DNA from: Rapana venosa
Lineage: Eukaryota; Mollusca; Gastropoda; Neogastropoda; Muricidae
DNA: 64,000 bases
Assembly: GCA_028751875.1 (NCBI GenBank)
Contig: CM054140.1
Coordinates: forward strand, 52,839,673 to 52,903,672
Direction: 5' to 3'
Part shown: one piece after another, positions 1 to 10,822 of the stretch
Numbering within the stretch: the stretch's first letter is position 1
Layout: every line of letters begins with the position of its first letter
Translations under genes and position numbers: made by a program
The notes under the pieces: model-generated
What the model saw: only the letters and a program-made list of their open reading frames with translations
Database searches by the model: none
Told to the model about the DNA's origin: nothing

Positions 1-1171
1 GTCTCTGTCTGTCTATCTGTCTCTTTTTCTCGTTACTAGTTTTTGATAACAGTCACTCATATCTATGAGTAAATGTTAGCACTCACTAGCACACACACTT
101 ACATACATCTGTGCTCCATCTGCTCTTTTTTATTTGAACATACTTGCTTGTGACTTTTGTGCAAGAATTGATGGAATACTGTCTTTGCTGTTTCGTTCCG
201 TATAGAAGTCAAATGGAAGTATTTTTTGAAAATGTGCACCGAGTATGCTTAGTAAATCTGACTTAAACAGTGTCAATACTTTCTACAGGAAAAAACAAAG
301 CATGCTAAATCTATGTGTTTTTCTTTTTCGTGAAAAACGGTAAAGGTAGAGGTTTAACTTACTGCATGACGTGGCGTATATCATTGCATAATCATATTCC
401 TCTAATAAAACGATGGCCAAAGTGAAAAAATGAGTATTAGTTTAAAAAAAAGTAATGATGTACAGTTCTTGGTTTTTTAAAACAATCTCCAAGTCCCCAA
501 AATGGAAATAGTTTGGCAAAAGGGTATAATTGATCCTGTTCAAATCTATGCTTTATCGCATACATGAAAATTCGAAACTTGCTAACGCACTCATCGTCAG
601 AGGTGATTTGACTCATAATCAGCTTTCTTTTAATATCTTGTCTTTAAGTGTGTAGACAAAAAAATAGTTCATGCGGTTTGGGCTTTTGTGTTTCCTGTAT
701 GAGTGGCAGAGATAAATAAATGAATACATGTGTGTTGCCTTTTCTTCTTTAAAACAGTTACGCTGGCCTTTGGAATTCTCATCATGTATGTGTTCTGTTT
801 GCTCGAAATCAAACAACGGCAACCAACATATTTAGACTCCACTATTTTCAACATGCAATGTTTGCTCTAACATGTAAAGGTAGGTGATTTGGCGTCTGTT
901 TTTGTCCAATATGGAGGATTTGGGGCGGAAATCTCTACGAAAGCTGTGACAAACTCATCTATTTTGTATGGAGGCTCTGGCTTCTGATGGTAGGGACAGA
1001 AAGAGCATAATCATTTTATTGACAATGGGTACCGCCGACGGCTGATTCTATGTGAGTGACCAAGCTCAATGGTTGGTTCAGTTTCTCTGGTAGTACTATA
1101 GGGAGGTTCAGGAATGAACTTGCCAACTGCATGAAAGAGCTGAGATCTTCAGAGAGAGGCCTGTCTTGTAT
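1..1171. other. AT-rich unassigned DNA
   Basis: No recognisable coding region, RNA or transposon was found here. Only short open frames without family similarity occur, for example around 619-854 on the minus strand. It could be an intron or intergenic sequence. Confidence 0.5.
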
Positions 1172-1182
1172 CCATATATATA

Positions 1183-1236
<54 letters not shown>

Positions 1237-1245
1237 ATATATATA
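1172..1245. repeat. (AT)n microsatellite
   Basis: Nearly pure TA dinucleotide array with two single-base interruptions, running into a short GT array and the hairpin at 1259. Confidence 0.95.
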
Positions 1246-1258
1246 TGCATGTGTGTGT

Positions 1259-1287
1259 GTTATAGTGTGCACTTTGCACACTATAAC
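1259..1287. repeat. Perfect 12-bp-arm hairpin, MITE-end motif
   Basis: The arms GTTATAGTGTGC (1259-1270) and GCACACTATAAC (1276-1287) are perfectly complementary around the 5-nt loop ACTTT. The same motif in the opposite orientation lies at 11204-11232, and half copies lie near 11502-11520 and 36845-36856. It therefore behaves as a dispersed element end rather than a chance palindrome. Confidence 0.75.
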
Positions 1288-1329
1288 TTTTGAATTTAAC
1301 CACCACCCCTTCCCCCCTTTCTCTTGTAG

Positions 1330-1396
1330 ATGGGCATGTTTGGCTTGGTTAAACGCCATGGCTTTGTTGGTTCTAAAGAGGGATTAACGTTTCCTT
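1330..1396 (+). other. Possible internal exon (weak)
   Basis: A 67-nt segment has good splice signals on both sides. A long pyrimidine tract ending TCTCTTGTAG precedes it and GTAAGTGAG follows it. Read in one frame it encodes MGMFGLVKRHGFVGSKEGLT and a few more residues with no recognised similarity. Splice-like signals also occur by chance, so this is only a candidate for a host exon. Confidence 0.2.
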
Positions 1397-1584
1397 GTAA
1401 GTGAGGGGGGCATTGGTGCACTGTCTGGACAACTCTTGTCCATCCCTATACATGTAGCCAGTTGGCATTGTGGCATGGGAGTTTGTAAAGAAAAGAGTCC
1501 AGCAGTCTGCTCCTTCCCCATCCCTTGTCTTAAGTGGACAGCTTTGTGGGGTGGAGAAGTGTACAGTATGGTACTCCGAGTTGA

Positions 1585-1700
1585 TTGTACGGCGTCACCA
1601 AGAGGTGGGGCAGGGCCTCGGTTTATAGTCTCATCCGAAGGACTTTTGGCGAGAGTGGAGTCTGCACTAATGTTAACTCCAGAGGAAAATATTCCTTGAA
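1585..1700 (-). mobile_element. SINE-1 fragment
   Basis: The reverse complement carries the SINE-1 core also seen at 8804-9086 and 31705-31950: a TTCGGATGAGACTATAAACC-type motif followed by GAGGCCC. Only the middle of the element is present. No target-site duplication was found. Confidence 0.6.
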
Positions 1701-1845
1701 CGGATATCAGTTAGTACTTTTGATGTGGGTATAGATAGCTTTCTTGAAAGCTTCTTTACTCTGGGATGTTTTCATGTATGTTGGTAACATGTTCCACAGT
1801 AGGCTATCTGAGTGAGGCTTGATTTATAGAGGTCAATTCTAGGGA

Positions 1846-2157
1846 GAGACAATGACAATGACAATAGTTTATTGTGATTTAAGCTGTGAAGCCCATTCAC
1901 AAGGGGACAGTGGGAAGGGGACTGGGCACAACACATATATTGAACAATAACAACAACAGCAACAAATATGGTTGTAGCCCAACTGATCTTCATGGCATGG
2001 ATTCCACGTCATGGTACAGAGATACAGATCCAGAATCAGACACAGCATTGCAGCAAAGTGTTCAGTCAGGCAGGGCCACTGGCTCCTGCTAGTTTGTTAC
2101 ACAAAACACGTGAGGAAAACGAAACTGGCGAGGACACGTATGCGGCAGTCCGTTTAT
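1846..2157 (-). mobile_element. 3' end of an unassigned LINE with (ATTGTC)n tail
   Basis: On the minus strand the segment ends in AATAAACTATTGTCATTGTC, a hexamer tail of the kind found at LINE 3' ends. About 250 bp upstream shows no preserved reading frame. The family could not be assigned. Confidence 0.4.
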
Positions 2158-2230
<73 letters not shown>

Positions 2231-2239
2231 CTCTCTCTT

Positions 2240-2289
<50 letters not shown>

Positions 2290-2397
2290 GCTCGCACACA
2301 CACCACACGCGCGCGCGCGCACGCTCGCACACACACACGCACACACAAACACACACACACACACGCACGCACGCGCGCGCGCACGCACATGCACACA
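2158..2397. repeat. Compound (CT)n-(CA)n-(CG)n microsatellite
   Basis: About 90 bp of CT is followed by CA blocks and alternating CG/CA. The long open frames across it (SLSLS, THTHT and RERER types) are artefacts of dinucleotide repeats. The alternating purine-pyrimidine blocks could adopt Z-DNA. Confidence 0.95.
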
Positions 2398-2428
2398 CCT
2401 ATTTCAAAATAGGCAGTCACAATCACAA

Positions 2429-2691
2429 TTATCCAAGCTGATATTGAACAACACCCATGATCACATGCAGAAACATAAGACTGGCATCAATCCTGTTTTT
2501 CATTCTTTTACGATCTGCCAAAGTCCACAGCTGTAGCCTGGAAAAAATGGCTCGTTCTTCCTTAGTCAGGTGTTTAGTGTCCTTTTTTATAAACCAAAAG
2601 AAATCGGCTGGTTCATCAGAGCTATCTGTCCACTTGAACTGAATGACCAAGTCATCACTTTCACAGATAACAGTGTCTGGTGTACTGTATT
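2429..2691 (-). CDS. Candidate terminal coding exon of an unknown host gene
   Basis: On the minus strand a (CT)n tract ends in CCCTAG, a strong splice acceptor. It is followed by an open frame of 86 codons that starts in phase and ends at TAA (2429-2431). The peptide begins [14 protein letters not shown], is acidic and aromatic in its first half ([19 protein letters not shown]) and has a basic stretch ([10 protein letters not shown]) before a hydrophobic end. The composition is ordinary, unlike the simple repeats on both sides. I do not recognise the family. It is 263 nt with no LINE motif. It could be a real last exon, a processed fragment or chance. Confidence 0.4.
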
Positions 2692-2695
2692 CTAG

Positions 2696-2704
2696 GGAGA
2701 GAGA

Positions 2705-2745
<41 letters not shown>

Positions 2746-2775
2746 AGAGAGAGAGAGAGAGAGATGGGGGGGGGG
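2696..2775. repeat. (GA)n microsatellite
   Basis: GA array with a short G-run. On the opposite strand it supplies the pyrimidine tract of the exon candidate at 2429-2691. Confidence 0.95.
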
Positions 2776-2828
2776 AGAGCGCGCGGGGAGAGGCAGGGAC
2801 AGAGAGACTGTAAGAATGAGTTGAGTGC

Positions 2829-2878
2829 AAGCGATTTGATTTGTCTGTGCAAGATACAGCTCTATATAAATCCCATTA
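2829..2878 (+). mobile_element. L2-like LINE 3' tail fragment
   Basis: It contains GATTTGATTTGTCTGTGCAA followed by an AGCTCTATATAAATCCCATT-like end. This matches the 3' tail seen at 22057-22128 and 32745-32810. It is a solo tail with no coding part and runs straight into an (AT)n array. Confidence 0.6.
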
Positions 2879-2912
2879 TATATATATATATATTATAATA
2901 TATATATATATA

Positions 2913-2945
<33 letters not shown>
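2876..2945. repeat. (AT)n microsatellite
   Basis: TA array lying between the L2-like tail and the RTE-2 fragment. Confidence 0.95.
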
Positions 2946-3224
2946 CTGTCCCGTAGTCTGACGACCGTGGGGGCACCCTCAAAGACTCAGCAACCAGTTC
3001 CCTCCATTCCTCTCTCTGTTCTGCCTTTCTCAGGGTTTTGTTGAGTTCTAGGCCTGTCCATTCACTGATGTTATCCTCCCAGCTCTTCCTTGGTCTGCCT
3101 CTTCTTCTTCCTCCTTGGACAGTGCCTTGCAAAACTGTCTTTGTAATTCCTTGGGATCTTGTGACATGCCCATACCACTTAGTTTACGCTTTTTCACGAT
3201 CGTTAGAAGGTTCTCATAGGGTCC
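2946..3224 (-). pseudogene. RTE-2 3' end (ORF2 C-terminus)
   Basis: On the minus strand it encodes the basic C-terminal segment QGGRRRGRPRKSWEDNISEW, followed by TLRKAEQREEWREL. This is the conserved end of RTE-type LINE polyproteins, after the RT. It is about 95% identical by eye to 19334-19620. It is 5'-truncated at an (AT)n array and its 3' tail also merges into one. No RT core remains, so it is inactive. Confidence 0.75.
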
Positions 3225-3225
3225 A

Positions 3226-3226
3226 A

Positions 3227-3264
<38 letters not shown>

Positions 3265-3290
3265 TATATATTATATATATATATATATAC
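3226..3290. repeat. (AT)n microsatellite
   Basis: Interrupted TA array at the 5'-truncation point of the RTE-2 fragment. Confidence 0.95.
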
Positions 3291-3907
3291 ATACAGACAG
3301 ACTTTCCCTGTCTCCCTGTCTCTCTCTCTGGAGGACAGGACAGGACTGGACGTGTTTTTGATAGCTGTGCCAATGTTGATAGCTGTGTCAATGTTGATAG
3401 TTTCACCATGTTAGTGTATATCAGTCCTTCCAAGATTTTACCTGTGTGTTAATGAATGTGACGTTAATCCAATGCCGTTAATTATTTTTCCTTAAATGCA
3501 GGTATGGACTCTTAATTGATGTTAAATTACACACATGAAATTGTGAAGGAAAACTGACAGGGATATTTGTTCACTGGGTCTGTGTGTGTAATCCAATAAC
3601 TGTTTGTTTTGCACGTGCTCTGGAAAACGTGACGTGACAGTGTTTATTTTGACAGTCTGTGTGCACACCTTGTTGTGTGTGATGATGGGAACTTAACTCC
3701 CTTGTTTCACATCCGTGTTGGCATGTACGTGTTGTGTTGATGACGCCAATGACGTCGACACGCAATGAACTCTGGGTACAGCGTATGACTGTTATGGGTG
3801 GCTGTTAGCTCCCTTGACTGTGCCACGTCCGAAGAGGCTGGCACGCCGAATGATGACGTTGACACAACAAGCTGTCAGAGAAAAAGTGATTACATATAAA
3901 CAGTGAC
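3291..3907 (+). promoter_or_regulatory. Upstream region with clustered TGACG motifs (possible element promoter)
   Basis: This 600-bp stretch lies directly upstream of a CR1-type ORF1. It carries TGACG at 3459, 3630, 3741, 3750 (as TGACGTCG) and 3854, and an E-box CACGTG at 3612. TGACG is the half-site of CRE/ATF-type elements. No TATA box stands out. A role as internal promoter or 5' UTR is inferred only from position and clustering. Confidence 0.3.
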
Positions 3908-5060
3908 AATCTCTGATGCCTCAACAATATATAAAGCTAAACTTCAAGCAACTTTGGACTGCCTCTAGAAAAAGTTTTCATGTTCAGAAAAAGAACTGCT
4001 TCTATGGAGAAACTGTTTGTATTATCACTATGCATCCATTAATAATGATTCTATTCTGATCGAAAAAACTGACTATGACTGTAAAGAAAACCCTCTATGT
4101 CTTCCACTTTGGATCGAGGATCAATTACCTACCCAACTGTTTAAGTCAATCCTTCGTGTCCTCCATAATGATATAAAATGCGTGACTCCGTCCCTGTATT
4201 TCGCACGACAAGGCACAGGAACCCTACTGTGTCAGGGAACAGACTGTGCAAAATGGGACAAATATGAATGCGAAGTGCTGAAGGATGTTGTTACGATGTT
4301 CTGTGAAAATTATGATTCCCACACACCTCAACACACTTTACTCTCACTTCCTCTTATTTTTCTGACTGATGAGGGTGGCAGTGTACCATTGTCTGCACCC
4401 TCAGCTGATCCCATGGCAGTTATCTCCGCCTCTCCCCCCTCATCTTCCACTACAGCAGAAGAATCTCTCTGTGACAATGTTCTTCTGGACATGATAGACA
4501 CTTCAATGGTATCTCCCTGGCCAAACAAAACTGAAGTGAGCCTAGCTATCCCCACAGACAAAGAACATCATGATCATGAATGTAGCAAAGATCTCGAGGT
4601 CACTGTGACACCGAGTGCAATGTCTGATGCTGGTATGTGTACACCACCAAAAACTGACAGAGTGAAAGCGACACCTAAATTGATGAAGCATACAAAACGT
4701 TATCGAAGACAGACACTGTGTCCCTCACAACATGCCAACAAAACTGTAACTGAAAAACTGCATTCCATTGAAACCACTCTCGATATTATGCTTTCAAAAC
4801 TTACTGACCAAGAGGTGGAGTTTTCCTCCAGACTGGAGGACTGCAATGCTCCATCAAACATGACCTCAAGCATCACATTGGCCTCAAGGTCCAGTCACTT
4901 TTGACTGCCGTCGATAGTCTACAAACTAGTGTGTCAAAATGTGATGCTACAATCAATAGTCTCATGAAAGAAATCCACTCTCTAAAAACAAGTCTAGGGA
5001 CAGTTCAGTCCCAATTAAAGCAAGTAAAGACGAAAACTCTCTCAAATAAAAATATAGGCA
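3908..5060 (+). pseudogene. CR1-type ORF1 protein fragment, copy 1
   Basis: The main frame runs 4017-4904. Similarity to the second copy at 42005-43170 extends upstream to about 3910 through an in-frame TAG at 3966-3968, so the true start lies before 4017. Shared features are an N-terminal Trp-containing helix region, TDYD, and a Cys motif GTLLCQGTDCAKWDKYEC near residue 70 of the 4017 frame. A Ser/Pro/Thr-rich linker and a coiled coil follow (4740-5050, crossing a frameshift near 4900). Copy 2 continues into an SGNH-type domain, as known for ORF1 of CR1 LINEs. Copy 1 is cut off at about 5060 by the RTE-1 element. The function of the Cys motif is unknown. Confidence 0.6.
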
Positions 5061-5064
5061 TACA

Positions 5065-7017
5065 GTATAGTATTTCCGTCTGGTCAGTCAGAGAAGTTCT
5101 CTGCTACTGCTACTGGTATCCATGTAACCCAGTACAACCTGTCGCATGTGGGGGAGGAAACCCCAATAGAAAAAAAAGGAAAACCATATGGAGACTTGGA
5201 GAGAAGATTGGCGCCACCAAGGAATATCCTAAGCCCACAGAAAAGACATGAGAGACAGATACAAAGCCAATATGATACCGGATCGGTCGAGGCCCGGGTT
5301 ACCAACGGCCGCGCTTTCCATTGACCAACACCAGGGTGGAAGTGACAAGTCAGCTACTGGAGTTGAGACATTGCTTAAGCTCCCTAGAGAACAGATCACC
5401 ATTGGAACATGGAACGTCCGTACACTCTACCAATGCGGAAAAATCAAAGAACTAGAGTGTGAGCTTAGCCGCTATAAATGGGAAATTATTGGACTAGGAG
5501 AAGTGAGATGGACAGGATTTGGTGAGACAATGACTGAAGAAGGCAACAAGATCTGGTACAGTGGTCAAGAGAAACATCACCAACATGGAGTGGCATTTAT
5601 TGTCAGAAAGGAAGTAGTGGGGTGCATTATCAGCTGTACACCGGCTTCCAGCAGGATTATCAGCATCCGGGTGTCGGCCAAGCCCAAGAACATCACCATC
5701 ATACAAATCTATGCACCATCATCTGACCATGCAGATGAAGAAGTAGAAGAATTTTACGAAGAACTTGAAGAGACCATTATGAAGATACCCAAGAAAGACA
5801 TCATCATCATTCAAGGGGATTTTAACGCCAAAGTAGGTCCTGACTCTTACAACCTATGGGCCGGAACAGTTGGTCAGTTTGGAACTGGAGAGACCAACGA
5901 CAGGGGACTACGTCTGCTGGAGTTTGCCTGCACCCACAGACTTACCATTGCCAATACCCTCTATTCCCACAAGCAGTCAAGGAGGACAACCTGGCATGCG
6001 CCAAACGGCAAGACCCATAACCAAATAGATTTCATCTTAACACCACGGCGCTTCAAATCCAGCATCAACAGAGCCAGAACAAGAACCTACCCTGGAGCTG
6101 ACATAGGCAGCGACCACGACCTTGTGGTGCTGTTATTCAAAATGAAGCTGAAGAAAAATAAACAGCCTGCAAACCTACGTATCAAATTTGACGTGGACAA
6201 ACTGAAAGATCCAGATGTCGAAGAGATCTTCCAAGCTAAGCTTGGCGGACGTTTTGCGGCAATAACCCTCCTGGGCAATGACATCAATGACCTCACCAAC
6301 AACTTTAATGAGGCAGTCCGAGAAACAGCAGAGGAGGCACTCGGTCGTCAGAGGAATAAACACCAGCCATGGACTACCAATGACATCTTGGACCTCTGCG
6401 ATACAAGAAGAGCACTGAAACCAACCAGGTCTTCCAACCCTGGAGGCCAACAATCTGCGAAGAAGTCAATGTTAAAGGCCAGAGAGAAGTGGATCAGTGA
6501 TCAGTGTGATGAGATCGAAAAAAGCATGAAAGTGGGCAACATTAAAAAGGCATACGACACCCTGAAGAAACTCACAAAACCACTTCAAACCAAATCATCA
6601 GTCATTGAAGACAGCTCCGGAAACCTCCTCACAGAAAGCTCAGCTGCATTGAACAGGTAGTCTGAGTACTGTCAAGAACTATACAACTACACAATCCAAC
6701 CTGACAAGGGCATAATAGAAGAGGAAGCAGCAACATCAAGAGTACCCTCGCCATTACCTATACTGAGGGAAGAAGTGGAAGAAGCCATTCGTAGTTTACC
6801 AGTAAGAAAGTCCCCAGGAGCAGACAACATACCAGCAGAGCTGCTCAAGCATGGTGGCGAAACAGTTATCACACATGTTACAGCTATCTGTCAGAAGATT
6901 TGGGAGACAAAGCAGTGGCCAACAGAATGGACACAATCACTCATCATACCTCTGCCCAAGAAGGGGAATTTACGTCAATGCCAAAACTATAGAACAATCA
7001 GACTCATCAGCATACAT
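5065..7017 (+). mobile_element. RTE-1 (BovB-like) LINE, 5' half
   Basis: The element starts near 5065 inside the CR1-type ORF1 and ends abruptly at 7017 against a CA/TA microsatellite, so its 3' half is missing. LINEs normally lose 5' sequence, so this 3' loss suggests later rearrangement at the microsatellite or an assembly break. Its last 215 bp overlap, at about 96% identity by eye, the start of the 3' half at 27303-28817. The two halves therefore come from different copies of one recent family. Confidence 0.8.
5248..7017 (+). pseudogene. RTE-1 endonuclease-reverse transcriptase, N-terminal part
   Basis: One frame runs 5248-7017, broken only by TAG at 6658-6660. The APE-type endonuclease occupies about residues 50-300. 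Its catalytic blocks are all visible: GTWNVRTL, GLGEVRWTGFG, IQIYAPSSD, QGDFNAKVG, NQIDFIL and GSDHDLVV. This domain nicks target DNA for target-primed reverse transcription, and its order and wording match RTE/BovB elements. After the stop the frame continues into the RT start ([13 protein letters not shown] at 6808, then IIPLPKKGN). The RT palm is absent because the element breaks at 7017. The single nonsense codon and the truncation make it non-functional. Confidence 0.85.
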
Positions 7018-7019
7018 AC

Positions 7020-7035
7020 ACCCCCCCCACACACA

Positions 7036-7114
<79 letters not shown>

Positions 7115-7364
7115 ATACTTATATATATAATATTCATACATACATACGTACGTACGTACATACATACAATACATACATACATACATACATACATACATAC
7201 ATACATACATACATACATACATACATAACATATAACATAACATAACATAACAGTAGGTACGTGCGTGCGTGCATCCCTACATACATGCATGCATGCATAC
7301 ATACATACATACATACATACGTCCGTGCGTGCGTGCATACATACGTACGTACGTACACACATAC

Positions 7365-7372
<8 letters not shown>
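7020..7372. repeat. Compound (TA)n / (ACAT)n / (AAT)n microsatellite
   Basis: CA and TA dinucleotides (to about 7108) are followed by long ACAT tetranucleotide arrays with ACGT variants. They end against an AAT array that belongs to the L2-like 3' tail. Confidence 0.95.
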
Positions 7373-7409
<37 letters not shown>

Positions 7410-7920
7410 GGAACTTGTATAGCGCTATATCTTGCAAAGACAAATCAAAGCGCATGCATTCAACCTAATCTTACACAGTCATGCAATCAATGATAAATAA
7501 TCAAAAGTTTAAACAAACAGATATTTACAAACATATTTACACGCACGCACGCGCGCGCGCACACAACACACACACATGAAATCATGCACAGACATATAAG
7601 CATACCGGTATGTGCTAACAAGTCTAAAAGGAGAGTTCCAACCAGTCCCCTTGCTTCCGCCAGTGATTGCTTGTATGTTGCCAAATCTGTTGTGAGACAT
7701 GTACTGGCATTGCACTGGTCCAATCAGTGGCAGAGTTACATGGTCCCTGCCATCTGCATTTCCTATACTCCAGACTTCCAAAGCTGTGCTGAGTAGGTAC
7801 TGTTATATGACCAAAGCTTGGCGAAAGCAGCAGTTTGTATTTCATTCATTATATGCATAGCCCGTGGGAAATTGTGGGCCAAGGAGAGTATACTCTGAGT
7901 TAACCAAGATAGTACATTCT
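7367..7920 (-). mobile_element. L2-like LINE 3' tail and possible 3' UTR
   Basis: On the minus strand the last 75 bp read GCGCTTTGATTTGTCTTTGC, then GATATAGCGCTATA, then (TTA)n. This is the terminal module of the L2-like LINE at 30468-31704. About 450 bp upstream on the same strand has no coding similarity and may be its 3' UTR, but that part is less certain. Confidence 0.6.
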
Positions 7921-7923
7921 CAG

Positions 7924-7979
<56 letters not shown>

Positions 7980-8100
7980 ACAAACACACACACACAAATC
8001 TATCTATCTATCTATCTATATTAAGTAGGTATGTATGTATATGTGTGTATATATATTATGTATGTATGGATATATACATGTATGTATATATATATATATT
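7924..8100. repeat. (CA)n, (TATC)n and (TATG)n microsatellites
   Basis: About 70 bp of CA is followed by TCTA and GTAT tetranucleotide runs. Confidence 0.95.
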
Positions 8101-8104
8101 TATA

Positions 8105-8510
8105 TATAATACATGGAATTTATATAGCACTATATCATGCAACAAAACAAATCAAAGTGCTTTCATTCATTCTACTCATTCACATGCAGCCAGTTACAAT
8201 TGATAGGTGTAATTTTTACAAGTTCAAATGTATACACACGCGGTCGGACGCATGCACGCACACACACGCACACTCACGTACACATAAAGGTTTACACTCC
8301 TGCAGGGTGATGGGGTTTGGGCTGTTAAGGCAGGGACAAAAATGAAATAAAACAAGAGAGGAAAATCTTAGGTTTGAAATAAATGTGTCTTGAGGCCGGA
8401 TTTAAAAGCTTCATAAAAAGGCTTTTGGCGAAGGGAGAGAGGGAAGTCATACCAGATCAATGGACCAGAAACAGAGAAAGTGACGGCCAATGGTGTAAAA
8501 AACACCAACC
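8105..8510 (-). mobile_element. L2-like LINE 3' UTR and tail
   Basis: The left end (8105-8165) has the L2-like tail in reverse. The right part (8365-8505) matches 30700-30850, including a GGACCAGAAACAGAGAAAG motif and a TGTCTTGAGG motif. In the 30.5 kb element that region encodes the C-terminus of the RT protein. This copy keeps only the last 400 bp and has no usable frame. Confidence 0.65.
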
Positions 8511-8532
8511 AACCAAACAAAATTATATTCTT

Positions 8533-8803
<271 letters not shown>

Positions 8804-9086
8804 ATCCGACGACCGGGGTTCGATTCCTGTTCATGGGGATATTTTCCCCTATTTTCCCCCAAAGTCTTTCGGATGAGACTATAAACCGAGGCCCCGTGTG
8901 CGAACGCACGCAGAATATCTTGCGCACACGTTAAATCCTGTTCCGCTTTTCGGAAGAGTAGGCCATTGTGTGCCAGTGGGAATGGTTGTCAAAATTTACA
9001 AAACCGCATACACACGGGGACTGGATGTAAAAAAGCACATAAGTGCTTATTTCATTATCCTCCATATAAAAGAATAAAAAAATTTT
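8804..9086 (+). mobile_element. SINE-1, near-complete copy
   Basis: The copy starts inside a tRNA-like head whose B box GGTTCGATTCC lies at 8818-8828. It continues through a conserved body (GATGAGACTATAAACCGAGG; GTAGGCCATTGTGTGCC; AAAACCGCATACACACGG) and ends ATATAAAAGAATAAA. The 5' end, including box A, is cut at a CATA microsatellite. tRNA-derived SINEs are non-coding and need a LINE reverse transcriptase in trans. This is the best reference copy in the window. Confidence 0.8.
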
Positions 9087-9559
9087 AAAATATACATATG
9101 TTGGAAGGTTCAGGGGAGGGGATGTTAGGACACAGGCACTCCACACTCAAAGGAATGATGTGAGGCCACGCAGGGGTGTTATGGTAACATTTTTTTTATC
9201 TACCAAACAACACACACCTGAAACAAAGATAAAATTCAGGTAACTACTCTATCCATATCTAACTAGGCGCATCATTGATGAAAGGCACACACAGCAAAAT
9301 AGCTATATTGTCATCTAGCCGAATGTAAGAAAACCAAATTCCTTTCATCACCCACACCAAAATACCAAGTTAATCCTAGGGAACCAATAGAGAGTATACA
9401 GTTGTAAATCAGACAACCAAAAACTACAAAATAGCTAGGAAAACCCTTTCCTCAATACTTTCAACTGACATTATCCTAATAATGTCAACATAACATAGTC
9501 TATACTAAGATCTTTCACAACATTGGCCCCTATCATACCCCAAGGATATTGTAGCACAA

Positions 9560-9570
9560 GAGAGAGAGGG

Positions 9571-9664
<94 letters not shown>

Positions 9665-9665
9665 C
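9560..9665. repeat. (GA)n microsatellite
   Basis: About 100 bp of GA with few interruptions. Confidence 0.95.
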
Positions 9666-10560
9666 AAGCAGGCACAATCTAGTTTCACAAAACCACATAC
9701 AAATTAACCACTTTTGACACAAATGACTAACCATACACAAAGTCATACCTACATGTCACACTGCCTACTTTAGCAGGGCAATTACTCCAAGGGCCTAGTC
9801 CTGTACTGCATTCAAGTCTAACCTTCAAATCTTCAACTCTTTGAGCAGTCAACTCTTTATCTCAATTCAACTTTGCCATGGTAACCTATCCCAATAGCTT
9901 TGTTACCAATCCACACTATTTTACCACTGATCAATGCAATTTATAAACCATCCCAATATAACAAACACATCAAATAATTATTACTTGCTTAAAAATCCAC
10001 TTTTAACATGAACATTTAATTATAGAAGAAATCCAAGATCACACAATTAAATAATAAAAGTCTCATGACTTTAGCCAACTCTCATGTGTAAAAGCAACTA
10101 CACATGCTTTCACTGTACTAGTCACAATATTCAATCATTAACTAAATTCAGCTAGTATACACAAATAAGATTTACCTATAAAATCAGCCTTTTCCTTGAT
10201 AATTCTCTTTAAGCAATAACTTATATCAAAAAGAGAAATTCTTACTTACAGCTCAAGCAGAAGAAGAAAGTTGCTTTTTTCCTTCTAAGTCAATCTGTCA
10301 GGTTTTACTGCACCACAGCCTAACTCAAGAAGAAAGCTACCTCAGACAGCCAGCAAGAGAAAGACTTTAAAATGCCATGTACACCCTGTTTTACTAGTTT
10401 AGTTGCAGGACTACTAATTCCAACTAACCAATGAATACATTTGGAAACTGAGACTAACGAATCATAACTACACACCAAATCAGCTGACAAACAAATTTAT
10501 TCACAAACTAAAATCAACCAATGTAGTCTTTACACGACAAATCTGCTGATTCAATAGAAG

Positions 10561-10600
10561 AGGGGGGGGGGGGGGGTAATAGAGAGGGGGAAGGGGGGAT
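10561..10600. repeat. Poly-G-rich tract
   Basis: Runs of G, including one of about 14, are followed by further G-runs. The plus strand could form a G-quadruplex. Confidence 0.8.
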
Positions 10601-10822
10601 GCTATTCAACAAGAAAGAGGCCACACAAGCCTGTTGAATAAGACTAGTTGTAGAAAGCTCTGAGGTATTTATTACATGACTATTCCACTGGACACTCTAG
10701 GTTACAAAAATGCCTCTGGACATGAATAGAGAGGGCTCCACTGTAACTAACAAAGGGACTGTTACAGACAAAAGCTGAGCCATAGGCCTACAGTGCAGAC
10801 ACTTAGCTACACCATCACACTG

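Noticed and set aside
2066..2441. Long overlapping open frames rich in SLSLS, THTHT, CVCV and RERER
   Set aside because: They are produced by CT, CA and GA dinucleotide repeats, which lack stop codons in several frames. Composition and multi-frame openness argue against coding.
3571..3765. 64-codon minus-strand frame
   Set aside because: No family features, and it overlaps the putative 5' region of the CR1-type element.
7007..7455. Frames with [14 protein letters not shown] and CMYVCMYV
   Set aside because: Artefacts of TA and ACAT arrays.
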